Origin: Actinomadura darangshiensis
GTDB lineage: Bacteria; Actinomycetota; Actinomycetes; Streptosporangiales; Streptosporangiaceae
DNA length: 32,678 nucleotides
NCBI RefSeq assembly: GCF_004349235.1
Contig: NZ_SMKY01000080.1
Span: 1-32,678, forward strand
Direction: 5' to 3'
The first letter of the stretch is position 1, and each line of letters opens with the position of its first letter. Below are positions 1 through 8,077 of this stretch, in pieces. The position numbers were made by a program, and so were the translations under genes. The notes under the pieces are model-generated. The model was given only the letters and a program-made list of their open reading frames with translations. It was not told where the DNA came from and ran no database searches.

Positions 1-455
1 GCGCCGGGCCCCGCCGCATTGGCCGCATTCTGCCAATTAATTGTGGGCAACGTCACAAGGCGGCGGGCGGCGGCGATGATTGAACAATAATTTGAAAATA
101 TACCTTGTGTGATGCGGGTCCGAAAATCGCCCCGATGATCTCGGCGAAACGCGCGGACTTCGGTCTCCAGGGCGGCGGGTGACGTGCGCGGTCGGCCCGC
201 CGCGCCGCCCGGCGGCGCCCCGCAAGTGGACGCTGACATGCGGTTTCCAGGACCGAACACCCTTGCACGGAGCGTGTCCGAGGCGCCCCGGGCTGCCCGG
301 TCCGGCAACCCGGCGCGGCCCGGACTGCCCGGCAGTGCAGTTCAGCCGGACGCATTTCTGTAGCAGGATGACGGCCGTCCGGTCGGCTAATCCGCCCTTC
401 CTGAGAAGGGTGTCCGGCGCCGATGTGCTCGGGTCCGTAAATGGAGGGGTGGCGC
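1..455. other. Non-coding leader upstream of the AfsA-like gene
   Basis: No convincing gene was found here. Open frames in this stretch lack a ribosome site and any recognisable protein. Bases about 35-115 are clearly AT-richer than the rest of the window, which suggests a promoter-bearing intergenic region. I could not find a well-spaced -35/-10 pair: TTGAAC at 80-85 and TATACC at 99-104 are only 13 bases apart. A small inverted repeat, ATTGGC (18-23) and GCCAAT (32-37), lies at the left edge. No convincing gamma-butyrolactone receptor box was seen. Confidence 0.5.
395..410 (+). promoter_or_regulatory. Short leader hairpin before the AfsA-like gene
   Basis: A perfect six-base-pair inverted repeat, CCCTTC then CTGA then GAAGGG, ends 45 bases before the ATG at 456. 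It may be a leader hairpin or a binding dyad. No function can be assigned from sequence alone. Confidence 0.3.
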
Positions 456-1271
456 ATGACCGCGTCCGTGCTCGAACGATTCCGCGAGCTGGCCGTCGAC
501 GAGGCCGATCCCTTCTACTTCGACCATCCGCTCGACCATGTGCCGGGGATGCTGCTGTTCAGCGGCCTGCTCGACCTGGCCGTCCGGGCGGACGGGACGC
601 GGGCGCGCGGGCGGCGGCCGGGCCGCGTCGTCGCCGGCCTGGACTTCACCCGGTTCTGCGAGCTGGACCGGGGCACGACGCTGTCCTGCCGTCCGGTCCC
701 CGGTGCGAACCGGGCCTGGACGGTCTCCGCGCGCCAGGGCGTCCGGGAGGTGTGCGCCGGCTCCATCGCGTTCGCTGACGAGACGCCGGAGACGCCTGCG
801 GCAAGGCGGCGGGCCGGGGTTCCGGCACCGCCCCGCCGGGCGCCCGCGGACCTCGTCCACCGGCGCCGTGCGGAGAACATCCTGGTCGGGGAGCCGGTGC
901 GGCGCGGCCGCGCGGTGGTGGAGGCCGCCGTCCTGCAGCCGCCCGCGGCCGAGGAGCCGCGGCCCGGGTTCCGCTCGCCGGTGGAGATCGTCGAGGCGGG
1001 CCGGCAGTTCGCCACGCTGCTGGAGCACGAGGAGCACGGCCGGCCCATGGACGCGACGCTGCTGTGGGTCGCGCTGCGCCTGGACATCCCGTACCGCGTC
1101 GGGCGCGACGTCCCTCTCGTGCTGCGCTGGCCCGTCGCGCGCGTCCCCGGCCGCCGCTCCCGCTGCGCGGCGACGCTCGCGGACGCCTCGACCGGCGCCC
1201 GCCTCGGAACGCTCGGCTACGAGGCGTACGCCGTGGGCCCGGAGCAGTACGAGCGCACCAGGGCGCGGTGA
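456..1271 (+). CDS. AfsA-like hotdog protein with swapped domain order
   Basis: This 271-residue protein belongs to the A-factor biosynthesis (AfsA) hotdog family. Characterised AfsA joins a beta-ketoacyl chain to dihydroxyacetone phosphate on the way to gamma-butyrolactone signals. Two family signatures are visible: FYFDHPLDHVPGM near residues 14-30, and LVHRRRAENILVGEP near residues 137-151 followed by an EAGRQ motif. In canonical AfsA the VHR-type half comes first and the DHVPGM half second, so the order here is reversed. The DHVPGM half lacks the EAARQ stretch that follows it in AfsA. The ATG at 456 follows a GGAGGGG ribosome site. The stop overlaps the next gene's GTG. No TetR-type butyrolactone receptor is nearby. 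The activity may be hotdog thioester chemistry other than A-factor synthesis. Confidence 0.85.
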   Translation: MTASVLERFRELAVDEADPFYFDHPLDHVPGMLLFSGLLDLAVRADGTRARGRRPGRVVAGLDFTRFCELDRGTTLSCRPVPGANRAWTVSARQGVREVCAGSIAFADETPETPAARRRAGVPAPPRRAPADLVHRRRAENILVGEPVRRGRAVVEAAVLQPPAAEEPRPGFRSPVEIVEAGRQFATLLEHEEHGRPMDATLLWVALRLDIPYRVGRDVPLVLRWPVARVPGRRSRCAATLADASTGARLGTLGYEAYAVGPEQYERTRAR

Positions 1272-1912
1272 CCAGCGCCATGAGGCTCCTGATGCTCGCG
1301 CCGCGCCTGCTGTTCATCGCCGGGGCGGGCGCGCTGACCGTCGGGATCGTCCTGCACGCGGGCAGGGAGGGCGCGGCGGAAACGGTCGCGACGGGCCTGC
1401 TGGCCGGCTACCTGGGCTGGCTGCTCCTGGAGGCTCCGGTGACGTTCCGCCGCACCGCCGCCCCGGCCGCCGACGGACGGACGCTGCTCCCGTACGCGCT
1501 GGCCCGCCTCCTGCTGGTCGCGTCGGCGTCGTTCGGGCCGCTGCCCTGGGGGCGGTGGTCGCCGTGGCTGCTCGCCCCGGCCGCCGTCTTCGCCGCCGGG
1601 GTGGCACTGCGGCAGGCCGCGATTCGCACGCTGGGCCGGTTCTACTCCCACCACGTGATGCGGCAGGACGGCCACCGGGTGGTGACGGGCGGGCTCTACG
1701 GCCTCGTCCGGCATCCGGCGTACGCGGGGATGCTGCTCGCCAACGCCGGCTTCGCGTGCTTCTTCCTCGACCCGGCCGGTGCGGCGGCGCTCGCGCTGCT
1801 GGCGTCGGCCGTGGCCTGGCGGATCAGGGTCGAGGAGCGCGCGCTCTGGGACGTTCCGGGCTATGCGCAGTACGCCGCGGGAAAGCCGCGCGTCCTGCCG
1901 AAGGTGTGGTGA
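1268..1912 (+). CDS. ICMT-family membrane methyltransferase
   Basis: This protein of about 214 residues is an integral membrane protein of the isoprenylcysteine carboxyl methyltransferase (ICMT/PEMT-like) family, which uses SAM to methylate lipid or isoprenoid substrates at the membrane. Several hydrophobic helices are followed by the conserved C-terminal block: GRFYSHHV, then GLYGLVRHPAYAGML, then EERALW and a YAAGKPRVLP ending. The RHPxYxG and E-E motifs form the SAM pocket in this family. GTG at 1268 overlaps the upstream stop as GTGA. An in-frame ATG at 1280 is an equally reasonable start. The next gene starts 2 bases after the stop, so coupling is likely. Bacterial members rarely act on proteins; a prenylated small-molecule acid or alcohol is my inference from the neighbours. 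Confidence 0.85.
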   Translation: MTSAMRLLMLAPRLLFIAGAGALTVGIVLHAGREGAAETVATGLLAGYLGWLLLEAPVTFRRTAAPAADGRTLLPYALARLLLVASASFGPLPWGRWSPWLLAPAAVFAAGVALRQAAIRTLGRFYSHHVMRQDGHRVVTGGLYGLVRHPAYAGMLLANAGFACFFLDPAGAAALALLASAVAWRIRVEERALWDVPGYAQYAAGKPRVLPKVW

Positions 1913-1914
1913 CG

Positions 1915-4557
1915 ATGGGTGAGATCGGCCATAAGTTCGCGCGGCTGGAGTCCCTGCGGGCGGCGGGGTTCCCCGTCCCGGACTTCTTCTGCCTGCCCGC
2001 ATCCGAGTTCGACCGCGCGCTCGGGGACCCGCGTCCGCCGTCCGCGCCGGTCGCGGACTGGTGCGCCTCGGCGGCGTCGGAGCTGGCGAAGGCCGTCCCG
2101 GACGGCTACCTCGCCGCCGCGCTGCTGGCCGCGTTCGACGAGCGCATCGGCGCCGCCGGGACGGCCGCCGTCCGCGCGTGCGTGGTGCCGGGAGGCGGAG
2201 GCGGGGGAGAGGACTCCGGCGACGACCCGTTCGCCGGGATGAGCGACAGCTTCCTGTACGTCCGGCGCGAGGGCCTGCTGGAGGCGGTGGCGCGCTGCTG
2301 GGCGTCGGCGTTCAAGCCCGAGGCCGTCCGATACCGCCTCCTGAAGGGCGTCGACCCCGCGGGCGCCAGGGTCGCCGTCGGCGTCCAGCGGATGGTGCCC
2401 GGGACGCGCTCGTTCGTCGCCTTCACCCGCGACCCCCGCGACGGGACGCGGCACCACGTCATCGCCGCCGCGCACGGGATCGGGGAGGGCGTCGTCCAGG
2501 AGAGGGCCGACGTCGACCACTTCTTCGTCGACCCCGCCGGGCGTGTCGCCGCCGAGCTCGTCGACAAGCGGCGCATGGTGGGTCCGCCCGCCGGCGGGGA
2601 GGCGGGCCCGCGAGCGGCCGACGTGCCCGGCGCCCTCAGGGAGCCGCCCGTGCTCACCGACGCCGAGGCCCGGCGGGTCGCCGACCTCGCCGCCCGCGTC
2701 GAGGAGCACTTCGGCCGCCCGCAGGACATCGAGGGGGCGATCACGCCGGACGGCGCCGTCCACCTCGTCCAGGCCCGCCCCCTCGCGCCGGCGGTGCGGG
2801 ACGCCGGCCCCCGCGTCCACTTCGGCAGCCACAACATCACCGAGAGCTTCCCGGGCGTGTCGGGCGCCCTCACCTACTCGCAGGCCCGCATGTTCTACGA
2901 GCTGGCCTTCACCGACCTCTACCGGCGGATGGGCGTGCCGGCCCGGCGGCTGCGCGCCAACGCGCACCGGCTGCCGCGCATGGTCGGGCACCTCGACGGC
3001 CGCGTCCACTACCGGCTGGACGACTGGCAGGAGCTGCACGGCCAGCTCCCCGTGTTCGACCTCGTCCGCGACGGGTGGGAGGAGGCCATGGGCATCGCCG
3101 GCGGGCCGCGCGCGTCCCGGCGCGGGCCGCGATCGCGCGTCGCCGCCGCGCTGCCCGCGGTCGCCTGGCACGCGGCCGGGCACCGGCGCGCGACCGCGGA
3201 GTTCCTGCGCTGGTGGGACGGCCTGATGGCGGAGGTCCACGACCCGGCGGCCCGCCCGCTCGCCGGGCGGTCCCCGGAGGAGCTGATCGCCCTGTACCGG
3301 CGGATGTGGGCCGAGGTGTCGGTGCGCTGGGGCGTCACGCTCGCCAACGGGCTCTACGGCCTGCTCGCCATGCGGGCCGGGACCGCGCTGCTGCGGCGCT
3401 GGGCGGGCGCCGGTCCGGAGCTGCTCGTCGGGCTGCTGTGCGGGGGCCGCGAGAACCGGTCGCTCGCCGCCGCCCGCGCCGCGATCGCCCTCGCCGAGCG
3501 CGCCGCCGCGATACCGGACCTCAAGGCCGCGCTTCTCGCGGAACCCGGCGACGGCACCGAGGAAGAGCATCTGGCGGCCGTCTGGGACGGCATCGCCGCC
3601 GGCCGGTACGGCTCGCCCATCGCCGCGTCGGCCCGCGCCTACCTGCGGCGCTACGGGGACCGCGCGATGCACGACCTCAAGCTCGGCGAGCCCACCCCGC
3701 GCCAGCGGCCCTGGATGGTCGCCGGGACGATCGCGCCGTTCGTCCGGCGGGGCGCCACCGTCGCCGGCAGCCGGACGGACGAGGCGCGCGCCGCGGCCGA
3801 TGCCCGGCGGCGGCTGCGGGCGGCCTGCCCCAACCCGGCGCGGCGCGCGGTGCTGCACGGCCTGCTGTCCTTGCTGCGGTGGTTCGTCCGGACGCGGGAG
3901 GACACCCGCTTCTGCCGCACCCAGCTGTTCGGCCTGTCCCGCGAGGTGCTGTGGCGGCTCGGCGCCGACCTTGCCGCGACCGGGGCCCTGGACGACCCCG
4001 CGGACGTCCTCGACCTCACCGCCGAGGAGGTCATCGGCGCGTTCGACGGCACCCTCCCCGGCGCCGACCTGCGCGGCCTCGCGCGCGTGCGGCGCGCCGA
4101 ACGCGCCCGCCACCGGGACGTGCCGCCCCCGCCCGCCCTGTTCTCCGTCCCGGCCGGGCGCCCCGTCGCCGCGGTCCTCCCGCACGCCCGCCCGGCCGGC
4201 GAGCCCGCACGCGCGGACGGCGACGTCCTGCACGGGCTCGGATCCAGTGGCGGGACGGTCCGCGGCCGCGCCAAGGTCGTGCTCGACCCCGGCATCCCGC
4301 CCGCCGGGTGCGCGGGCCGGATCCTCCTCGCGCGCGAGACCGACCCCGGCTGGCTCTCCCTCATGATCGCCGCGTCCGGCCTGGTGGTCGAGCGCGGCAC
4401 CCTGCTCTCGCACACCGCCGTCACGGGCCGGCTGCTCGGCGTGCCGACCGCGGTCGCGGTCGGCGGTGCCGTCGACCGCATCCCCGACGGCGCCTGGATC
4501 GAACTCGACGGGCGCGCCGGCACGGTCCGGGTCCTGGACCGGCGCGCCCCGCACTGA
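1915..4557 (+). CDS. RPH-like dikinase phosphotransferase (ATP-grasp plus C-terminal His domain)
   Basis: The 880-residue protein has an N-terminal PEP synthase/PPDK-type ATP-grasp domain (about residues 1-300, ending in QDIEGAITPDGAVHLVQARPL). A long middle region begins HNITESFPGVSGALTYSQAR, and a swivelling phosphohistidine domain lies at the extreme C-terminus (TLLSHTAV, His about residue 833). There is no PEP/pyruvate TIM-barrel after the His domain. That architecture and length match rifampin phosphotransferase rather than PEP synthase. By family knowledge, such enzymes move the beta-phosphate of ATP through the His to a small molecule bound by the middle domain. The usual VRSSATAED loop is replaced by a glycine-rich stretch with an EDSG. 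ATG at 1915 lies 2 bases after the upstream stop. The substrate is unknown; the neighbours suggest an isoprenoid product. Confidence 0.85.
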   Translation: MGEIGHKFARLESLRAAGFPVPDFFCLPASEFDRALGDPRPPSAPVADWCASAASELAKAVPDGYLAAALLAAFDERIGAAGTAAVRACVVPGGGGGGEDSGDDPFAGMSDSFLYVRREGLLEAVARCWASAFKPEAVRYRLLKGVDPAGARVAVGVQRMVPGTRSFVAFTRDPRDGTRHHVIAAAHGIGEGVVQERADVDHFFVDPAGRVAAELVDKRRMVGPPAGGEAGPRAADVPGALREPPVLTDAEARRVADLAARVEEHFGRPQDIEGAITPDGAVHLVQARPLAPAVRDAGPRVHFGSHNITESFPGVSGALTYSQARMFYELAFTDLYRRMGVPARRLRANAHRLPRMVGHLDGRVHYRLDDWQELHGQLPVFDLVRDGWEEAMGIAGGPRASRRGPRSRVAAALPAVAWHAAGHRRATAEFLRWWDGLMAEVHDPAARPLAGRSPEELIALYRRMWAEVSVRWGVTLANGLYGLLAMRAGTALLRRWAGAGPELLVGLLCGGRENRSLAAARAAIALAERAAAIPDLKAALLAEPGDGTEEEHLAAVWDGIAAGRYGSPIAASARAYLRRYGDRAMHDLKLGEPTPRQRPWMVAGTIAPFVRRGATVAGSRTDEARAAADARRRLRAACPNPARRAVLHGLLSLLRWFVRTREDTRFCRTQLFGLSREVLWRLGADLAATGALDDPADVLDLTAEEVIGAFDGTLPGADLRGLARVRRAERARHRDVPPPPALFSVPAGRPVAAVLPHARPAGEPARADGDVLHGLGSSGGTVRGRAKVVLDPGIPPAGCAGRILLARETDPGWLSLMIAASGLVVERGTLLSHTAVTGRLLGVPTAVAVGGAVDRIPDGAWIELDGRAGTVRVLDRRAPH

Positions 4558-4621
4558 CGGGCGCGCCGCCGGACCGCCGGCGCACCCTCGTACACCCCCG
4601 CACCAGCAGAGGAGCTTGCAC

Positions 4622-5665
4622 GTGGACGACGGAGTGTTCGGCAGGGCCGCCCAGGAACGGGCGGTCGCCGAGGTCGAGGCCGAGATGGCGCGGCTGTGCG
4701 AGCTGCTCGCCGAGGGCCTCGCGATGGGGCTGGACGACGGCCGCGAGATGGTCGGCGGCGCCATGTCGGAGTTCCTCGTGGAGTTCGCCGACCTCGTCCG
4801 CGCCAAGGGCTCGCGTCCCGGCCTGAAAGGCATGATCACACTGCCGCTGCTGGTGCACGGGGCGGAGACCGGCGAGCCGGCCGCCGCGGCGCCCGTCGCG
4901 GTGGTCCACCTGCTCTGGTGGGCGTCGGCCCGCTACCTCGACGACCTCGCCGACGCCGCCGCGCCGGCCCCGGGCGGCGCCGCCGCCGGCAAGAAGGTGC
5001 TGACCGCCCTCGCCGTCGGCGCCCACCTGCCGGCCCGGCTCGTCACCGGACTGCCCGCCACCGGCGCCGTCCGCGCCGCGCTCGCCGGCGAGCTGTCGCG
5101 CTGCTGGCTGGACGCCGTGGACGGCCAGCTCCGCGACCTCACCGAGCGGGCGCCGGCCGCGACCCGCGAGTCGGTGCTGCGCAGCTACGAGGGCAAGACC
5201 GGCGCCCCCTACGCGATGGCCGCCGCGGCGGCGGCGTGCCTGGCCGGCGCCGACGGCCACCGGGTCGCGGGCTGGCGCGCGTACGGCCGCGCGCTCGGCG
5301 TGCTGCGCCAGCTCGTCAACGACCAGCGCGACATCGCCTCCGGCCGGCACGAGGACCTCGCCAACGGCACCGCGACGTACCTGCTCGTCCACCTGCTGAC
5401 CGTGCTGCCCGCCGCGCGCCGCCGGGAGGCGCTCGCCCTGCACGCCGCCGCCCGCCACTCGGCGTCCGCGCGCGCCGAGCTGACCGCCTGGATGCTCGAC
5501 GACGAGGTCATCGAGTCCTACGCCGCCTCCGTCGCGCCGCTGATCGGCCGCGCGCACGGCCTCCTCGACCTGCTAGGCGGCGATCCGGGCTGCGTCCGGG
5601 AACTGCACGGGCTGGTCGACGCGACCGTGGGCCACCTGCCCAGGTTCCGGCCGGCCGCGGCCTAG
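4622..5665 (+). CDS. Prenyl diphosphate synthase-like protein (trans-isoprenyl family)
   Basis: This alpha-helical protein of 347 residues resembles the trans-isoprenyl diphosphate synthase family, including ComQ-like members. The first aspartate-rich motif is intact as DDLAD (residues 107-111, in ARYLDDLAD). The second is NDQRD (residues 233-237), followed by GRHEDLANGTATYLLV, matching the family's DL-NGK-TLP region but without the lysine. These motifs bind the magnesium-diphosphate of allylic substrates. GTG at 4622 follows an AGAGGAGC ribosome site and lies 64 bases after the previous stop, the largest gap in the run. It should supply or use a prenyl diphosphate for the UbiA-like protein in the same run. 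Chain length cannot be read safely. A terpene synthase-like role is the alternative. Confidence 0.8.
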   Translation: MDDGVFGRAAQERAVAEVEAEMARLCELLAEGLAMGLDDGREMVGGAMSEFLVEFADLVRAKGSRPGLKGMITLPLLVHGAETGEPAAAAPVAVVHLLWWASARYLDDLADAAAPAPGGAAAGKKVLTALAVGAHLPARLVTGLPATGAVRAALAGELSRCWLDAVDGQLRDLTERAPAATRESVLRSYEGKTGAPYAMAAAAAACLAGADGHRVAGWRAYGRALGVLRQLVNDQRDIASGRHEDLANGTATYLLVHLLTVLPAARRREALALHAAARHSASARAELTAWMLDDEVIESYAASVAPLIGRAHGLLDLLGGDPGCVRELHGLVDATVGHLPRFRPAAA

Positions 5666-5677
5666 GGAGGACCGTCG

Positions 5678-6901
5678 ATGACCGCTTCCGGCGGACTTCC
5701 GGACATCCTCACCGCGCAGTGCCCGCGGGTCGCCACCGCGATCCGGGAGGCCCTGCACGGCCACCCCGCCTACCAGCCGATCAGGCGGGCGGCCGGCCCG
5801 ATGTTCGGCGGCCGCCGCGAGACCTGCGCGCGGCTGCTCGGCCTCGTCCTGCGCGGCGACCCCCTGCCCGCGGACGACTGGGACCGCTTCCGCGACCTCG
5901 GCGTCCTCGCGGCGCGGCAGGCGATCCCGCTGCCGGTGCTGTCGGAGGCGTGGGACCTCGCGCTCACCGCCGCGGCCCGCACCTGCTGGGTGATCGCGCC
6001 GCCCGGCCGCTTCGCCGAGATGGCCGAGCTCACCGCGCACGCGGCGCGGCTCGCCGTCGGCGCGCGGGAGGCGTGCATCCAGGGCTACGCGGAGGCGCCC
6101 CGCGCGGGGGCGCGGTCGCGTCCGCTGCGCCGCCTGCTCGCCGAGACGCTGATCGACGGCGCCCCCGCCGGCGCCATCGCGGAGGCGGCCGGCGTCCGGC
6201 TCGCGCCGTCCTACCTCGTCCTGCGGTGCGAGGCGCCCGCGCTCACCGCGGCCTCGCACTGGGAGCGGGAGAGCGACCGCCTGGAGTCCTGGGACGGCGT
6301 CCTGTACTCCGGCGACCTCGGCGGGCTGATCGTGCTGTTCCCCGCCGCCGAGCCGCTGCGCGCCGAGGACCGGTCCGCCGAGTTCACCGCCGGCCTCGCC
6401 GCCCGCACCCGCGGGCCGGTGCGCGCCGCCGAGTCCTACCGGCGCGGCGTCGCGAACATTCCGGCGGCGCTGGAGGAGGCGTCCCGCGTCCTGACCATCG
6501 TCAAGGCCATCCCGGACGCCGAGGACCGCCCCTACCGGGCGGACGAGCTGCTCGTCGAGCTGGCCATCCTCGGGCAGCCCGGCATCCGCGGCCGGCTCGC
6601 CGCCGTGCTGTCCCCGCTCGACGCCGGCACCGACCTGCGGCGGACGCTGGAGGTCCTGCTCGCCTGCAACCTCGACCGCGAGCGCGCCGCGCGGGAGCTG
6701 TGGATCCACCGCCGCACCCTGCACTACCGGCTGGACCGCATCCGCGACCTGTCCGGCGTCGACCCCAGCTCGGCGCGCGGCATCCAGCTGTTCCGCGCGG
6801 CGCTCACCTCGGCGCGGCTGGCCGGTGACCGCGTCCCGCGCGGGGAACGCGACGGCCACCGCGCCGAGGACGCCTCGCTGCCCCCGCCGCTGAGCGCCTG
6901 A
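5678..6901 (+). CDS. PucR/CdaR-family transcriptional regulator
   Basis: This 407-residue protein ends in the PucR-type helix-turn-helix (about residues 327-362: NLDRERAARELWIHRRTLHY, then RLDRIRDLSGVD). That signature separates the family from other regulators. The middle (about 140-300) resembles the GGDEF-like ligand domain of CdaR/PucR proteins, and the N-terminal 140 residues are an all-helical sensor-like part. The family senses small metabolites and activates catabolic or biosynthetic operons. ATG at 5678 follows a GGGAGG ribosome site, 12 bases after the upstream stop and 9 bases before the P450, so the regulator is embedded in the operon it probably controls. Its DNA site and ligand are unknown. 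Confidence 0.88.
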   Translation: MTASGGLPDILTAQCPRVATAIREALHGHPAYQPIRRAAGPMFGGRRETCARLLGLVLRGDPLPADDWDRFRDLGVLAARQAIPLPVLSEAWDLALTAAARTCWVIAPPGRFAEMAELTAHAARLAVGAREACIQGYAEAPRAGARSRPLRRLLAETLIDGAPAGAIAEAAGVRLAPSYLVLRCEAPALTAASHWERESDRLESWDGVLYSGDLGGLIVLFPAAEPLRAEDRSAEFTAGLAARTRGPVRAAESYRRGVANIPAALEEASRVLTIVKAIPDAEDRPYRADELLVELAILGQPGIRGRLAAVLSPLDAGTDLRRTLEVLLACNLDRERAARELWIHRRTLHYRLDRIRDLSGVDPSSARGIQLFRAALTSARLAGDRVPRGERDGHRAEDASLPPPLSA

Positions 6902-6910
6902 AGGAGTCCG

Positions 6911-8077
6911 ATGGAGTTCCCCCTGCCGCACCGTCCGGGCGTCCCGCTGGACGAGGGGCACCTGCGGCGCCTGCGCGAGCGCCCGCTGGTGCCCGTCGTG
7001 CTGCCGGGCGGCCGCGAGGCCCTGCTCGTCACCCGGCATGCCGACGTCCGGACGGTCCTGTCCGGCGACCGGTTCGGCCGCGGCGCCTGGACGGGCGGCA
7101 CCCTCTTCGCCCGGACGCCGTCGTCCCTCGCCCTCGCCACCAGCGACCCTCCGGCGCACACCCGCCGCCGGAGGGCGGTCCAGCCGCGGTTCACGGCCCG
7201 CCGCGCCGAGGCGGACCGCCCCCGCATGGAGGCGCTCGCCGAACGCCTGCTGGACGAGATGGAGGCCGGCGGCCCGCCCGCCGACCTGATCGCCCGGTTC
7301 GCGACCCCGTTCCCGTACGCGGTCATCTGCGACGTGCTCGGCGTCCCCGCCGCCGACCTCGGCCACCTCCTGCCGTGGGCCGGCGCGATGATGTCGGCGG
7401 GCCACCACCCGCCCGGCGAGGTGCGGGCCGCCCACGAGGGCATGCGCGGCTACTTCGCCGGGAAGGTCACGGCGCGCCGGGCGCTGCCCGGAGCCGACAT
7501 CCTCACCGAGCTTCTGCACGGCGGCGGCCTGTCCCGGGAGGAGATCGTCGTCTTCGGGTTCGGGCTGCTGATGGCGGGCGGCGAGACCACGTCGAACCTC
7601 CTGGCCGCCTGCGTCCTGGAACTGGCCTCGCGCCCCGGGCTCGCCGCCCGGCTGCGGGCCGACCCGTCCCTGGTCCCGTCCGCCGTCGAGGAGTTCCTGC
7701 GCTGGGTCTGGTTCGCCGGCACCGGCGGCCACCCCCACGTCGTCCTCGCCGATGCGGCCCTCGCCGGTACGCCCCTGGCGCGCGGCGACGTCGTCGTCCC
7801 CCTGACCGACGCCGCCAACCGGGACCCCGCCGCGTTCCCCCGGGTGGACGAGTTCGATCCCGCCCGCTCCCCGAACCCGCACCTGGGCTTCGGGCACGGC
7901 CGTCACATGTGCCTCGGCGCCGCGCACGCCCGCGCCGAACTCCAGATCGCCATCGCCGCCCTCCTGCGCCGCTTCGACGACCTGGCCCTGGCCGTCGACC
8001 CCGCCCGACTGGCCTGGCGGGATCGGATGTTCATCCGGGGGCTCTGGCGGCTCCCGGTCACCTGGAAGGCGCGGTGA
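6911..8077 (+). CDS. Cytochrome P450
   Basis: A soluble class I bacterial P450 of 388 residues. The I-helix oxygen-binding motif is MAGGETTSN (about residues 220-228). The K-helix ExxR is EFLR (about 261-264). The haem loop FGHGRHMCLG places the axial cysteine at residue 334. It hydroxylates or otherwise oxidises a small molecule with electrons from ferredoxin. No ferredoxin or reductase gene is adjacent, so redox partners must come from elsewhere. ATG at 6911 follows AAGGAG, and its stop overlaps the next start as GTGA. It is the only obvious oxidative tailoring enzyme in the run, so it probably acts on the prenyl or hotdog-derived product. Confidence 0.95.
   Translation: MEFPLPHRPGVPLDEGHLRRLRERPLVPVVLPGGREALLVTRHADVRTVLSGDRFGRGAWTGGTLFARTPSSLALATSDPPAHTRRRRAVQPRFTARRAEADRPRMEALAERLLDEMEAGGPPADLIARFATPFPYAVICDVLGVPAADLGHLLPWAGAMMSAGHHPPGEVRAAHEGMRGYFAGKVTARRALPGADILTELLHGGGLSREEIVVFGFGLLMAGGETTSNLLAACVLELASRPGLAARLRADPSLVPSAVEEFLRWVWFAGTGGHPHVVLADAALAGTPLARGDVVVPLTDAANRDPAAFPRVDEFDPARSPNPHLGFGHGRHMCLGAAHARAELQIAIAALLRRFDDLALAVDPARLAWRDRMFIRGLWRLPVTWKAR

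Noticed and set aside
1..455. Gamma-butyrolactone receptor (ARE-type) box upstream of the AfsA-like gene
   Set aside because: No dyad with the expected AT-rich flanks and central GC pattern could be found, and no receptor gene is adjacent.
179..778. Plus-strand ORF starting in the leader and overlapping the AfsA-like gene
   Set aside because: It has no ribosome site, a low-complexity protein and overlaps a gene with recognisable motifs.
1861..4839. Very long open frames on the other strand and in other frames across 1861-4839 and 2061-4826
   Set aside because: They are the usual open shadows of GC-rich genes. Their proteins are low-complexity Arg/Ala/Gly/Pro runs, while the gene at 1915-4557 has clear domains in its own frame.
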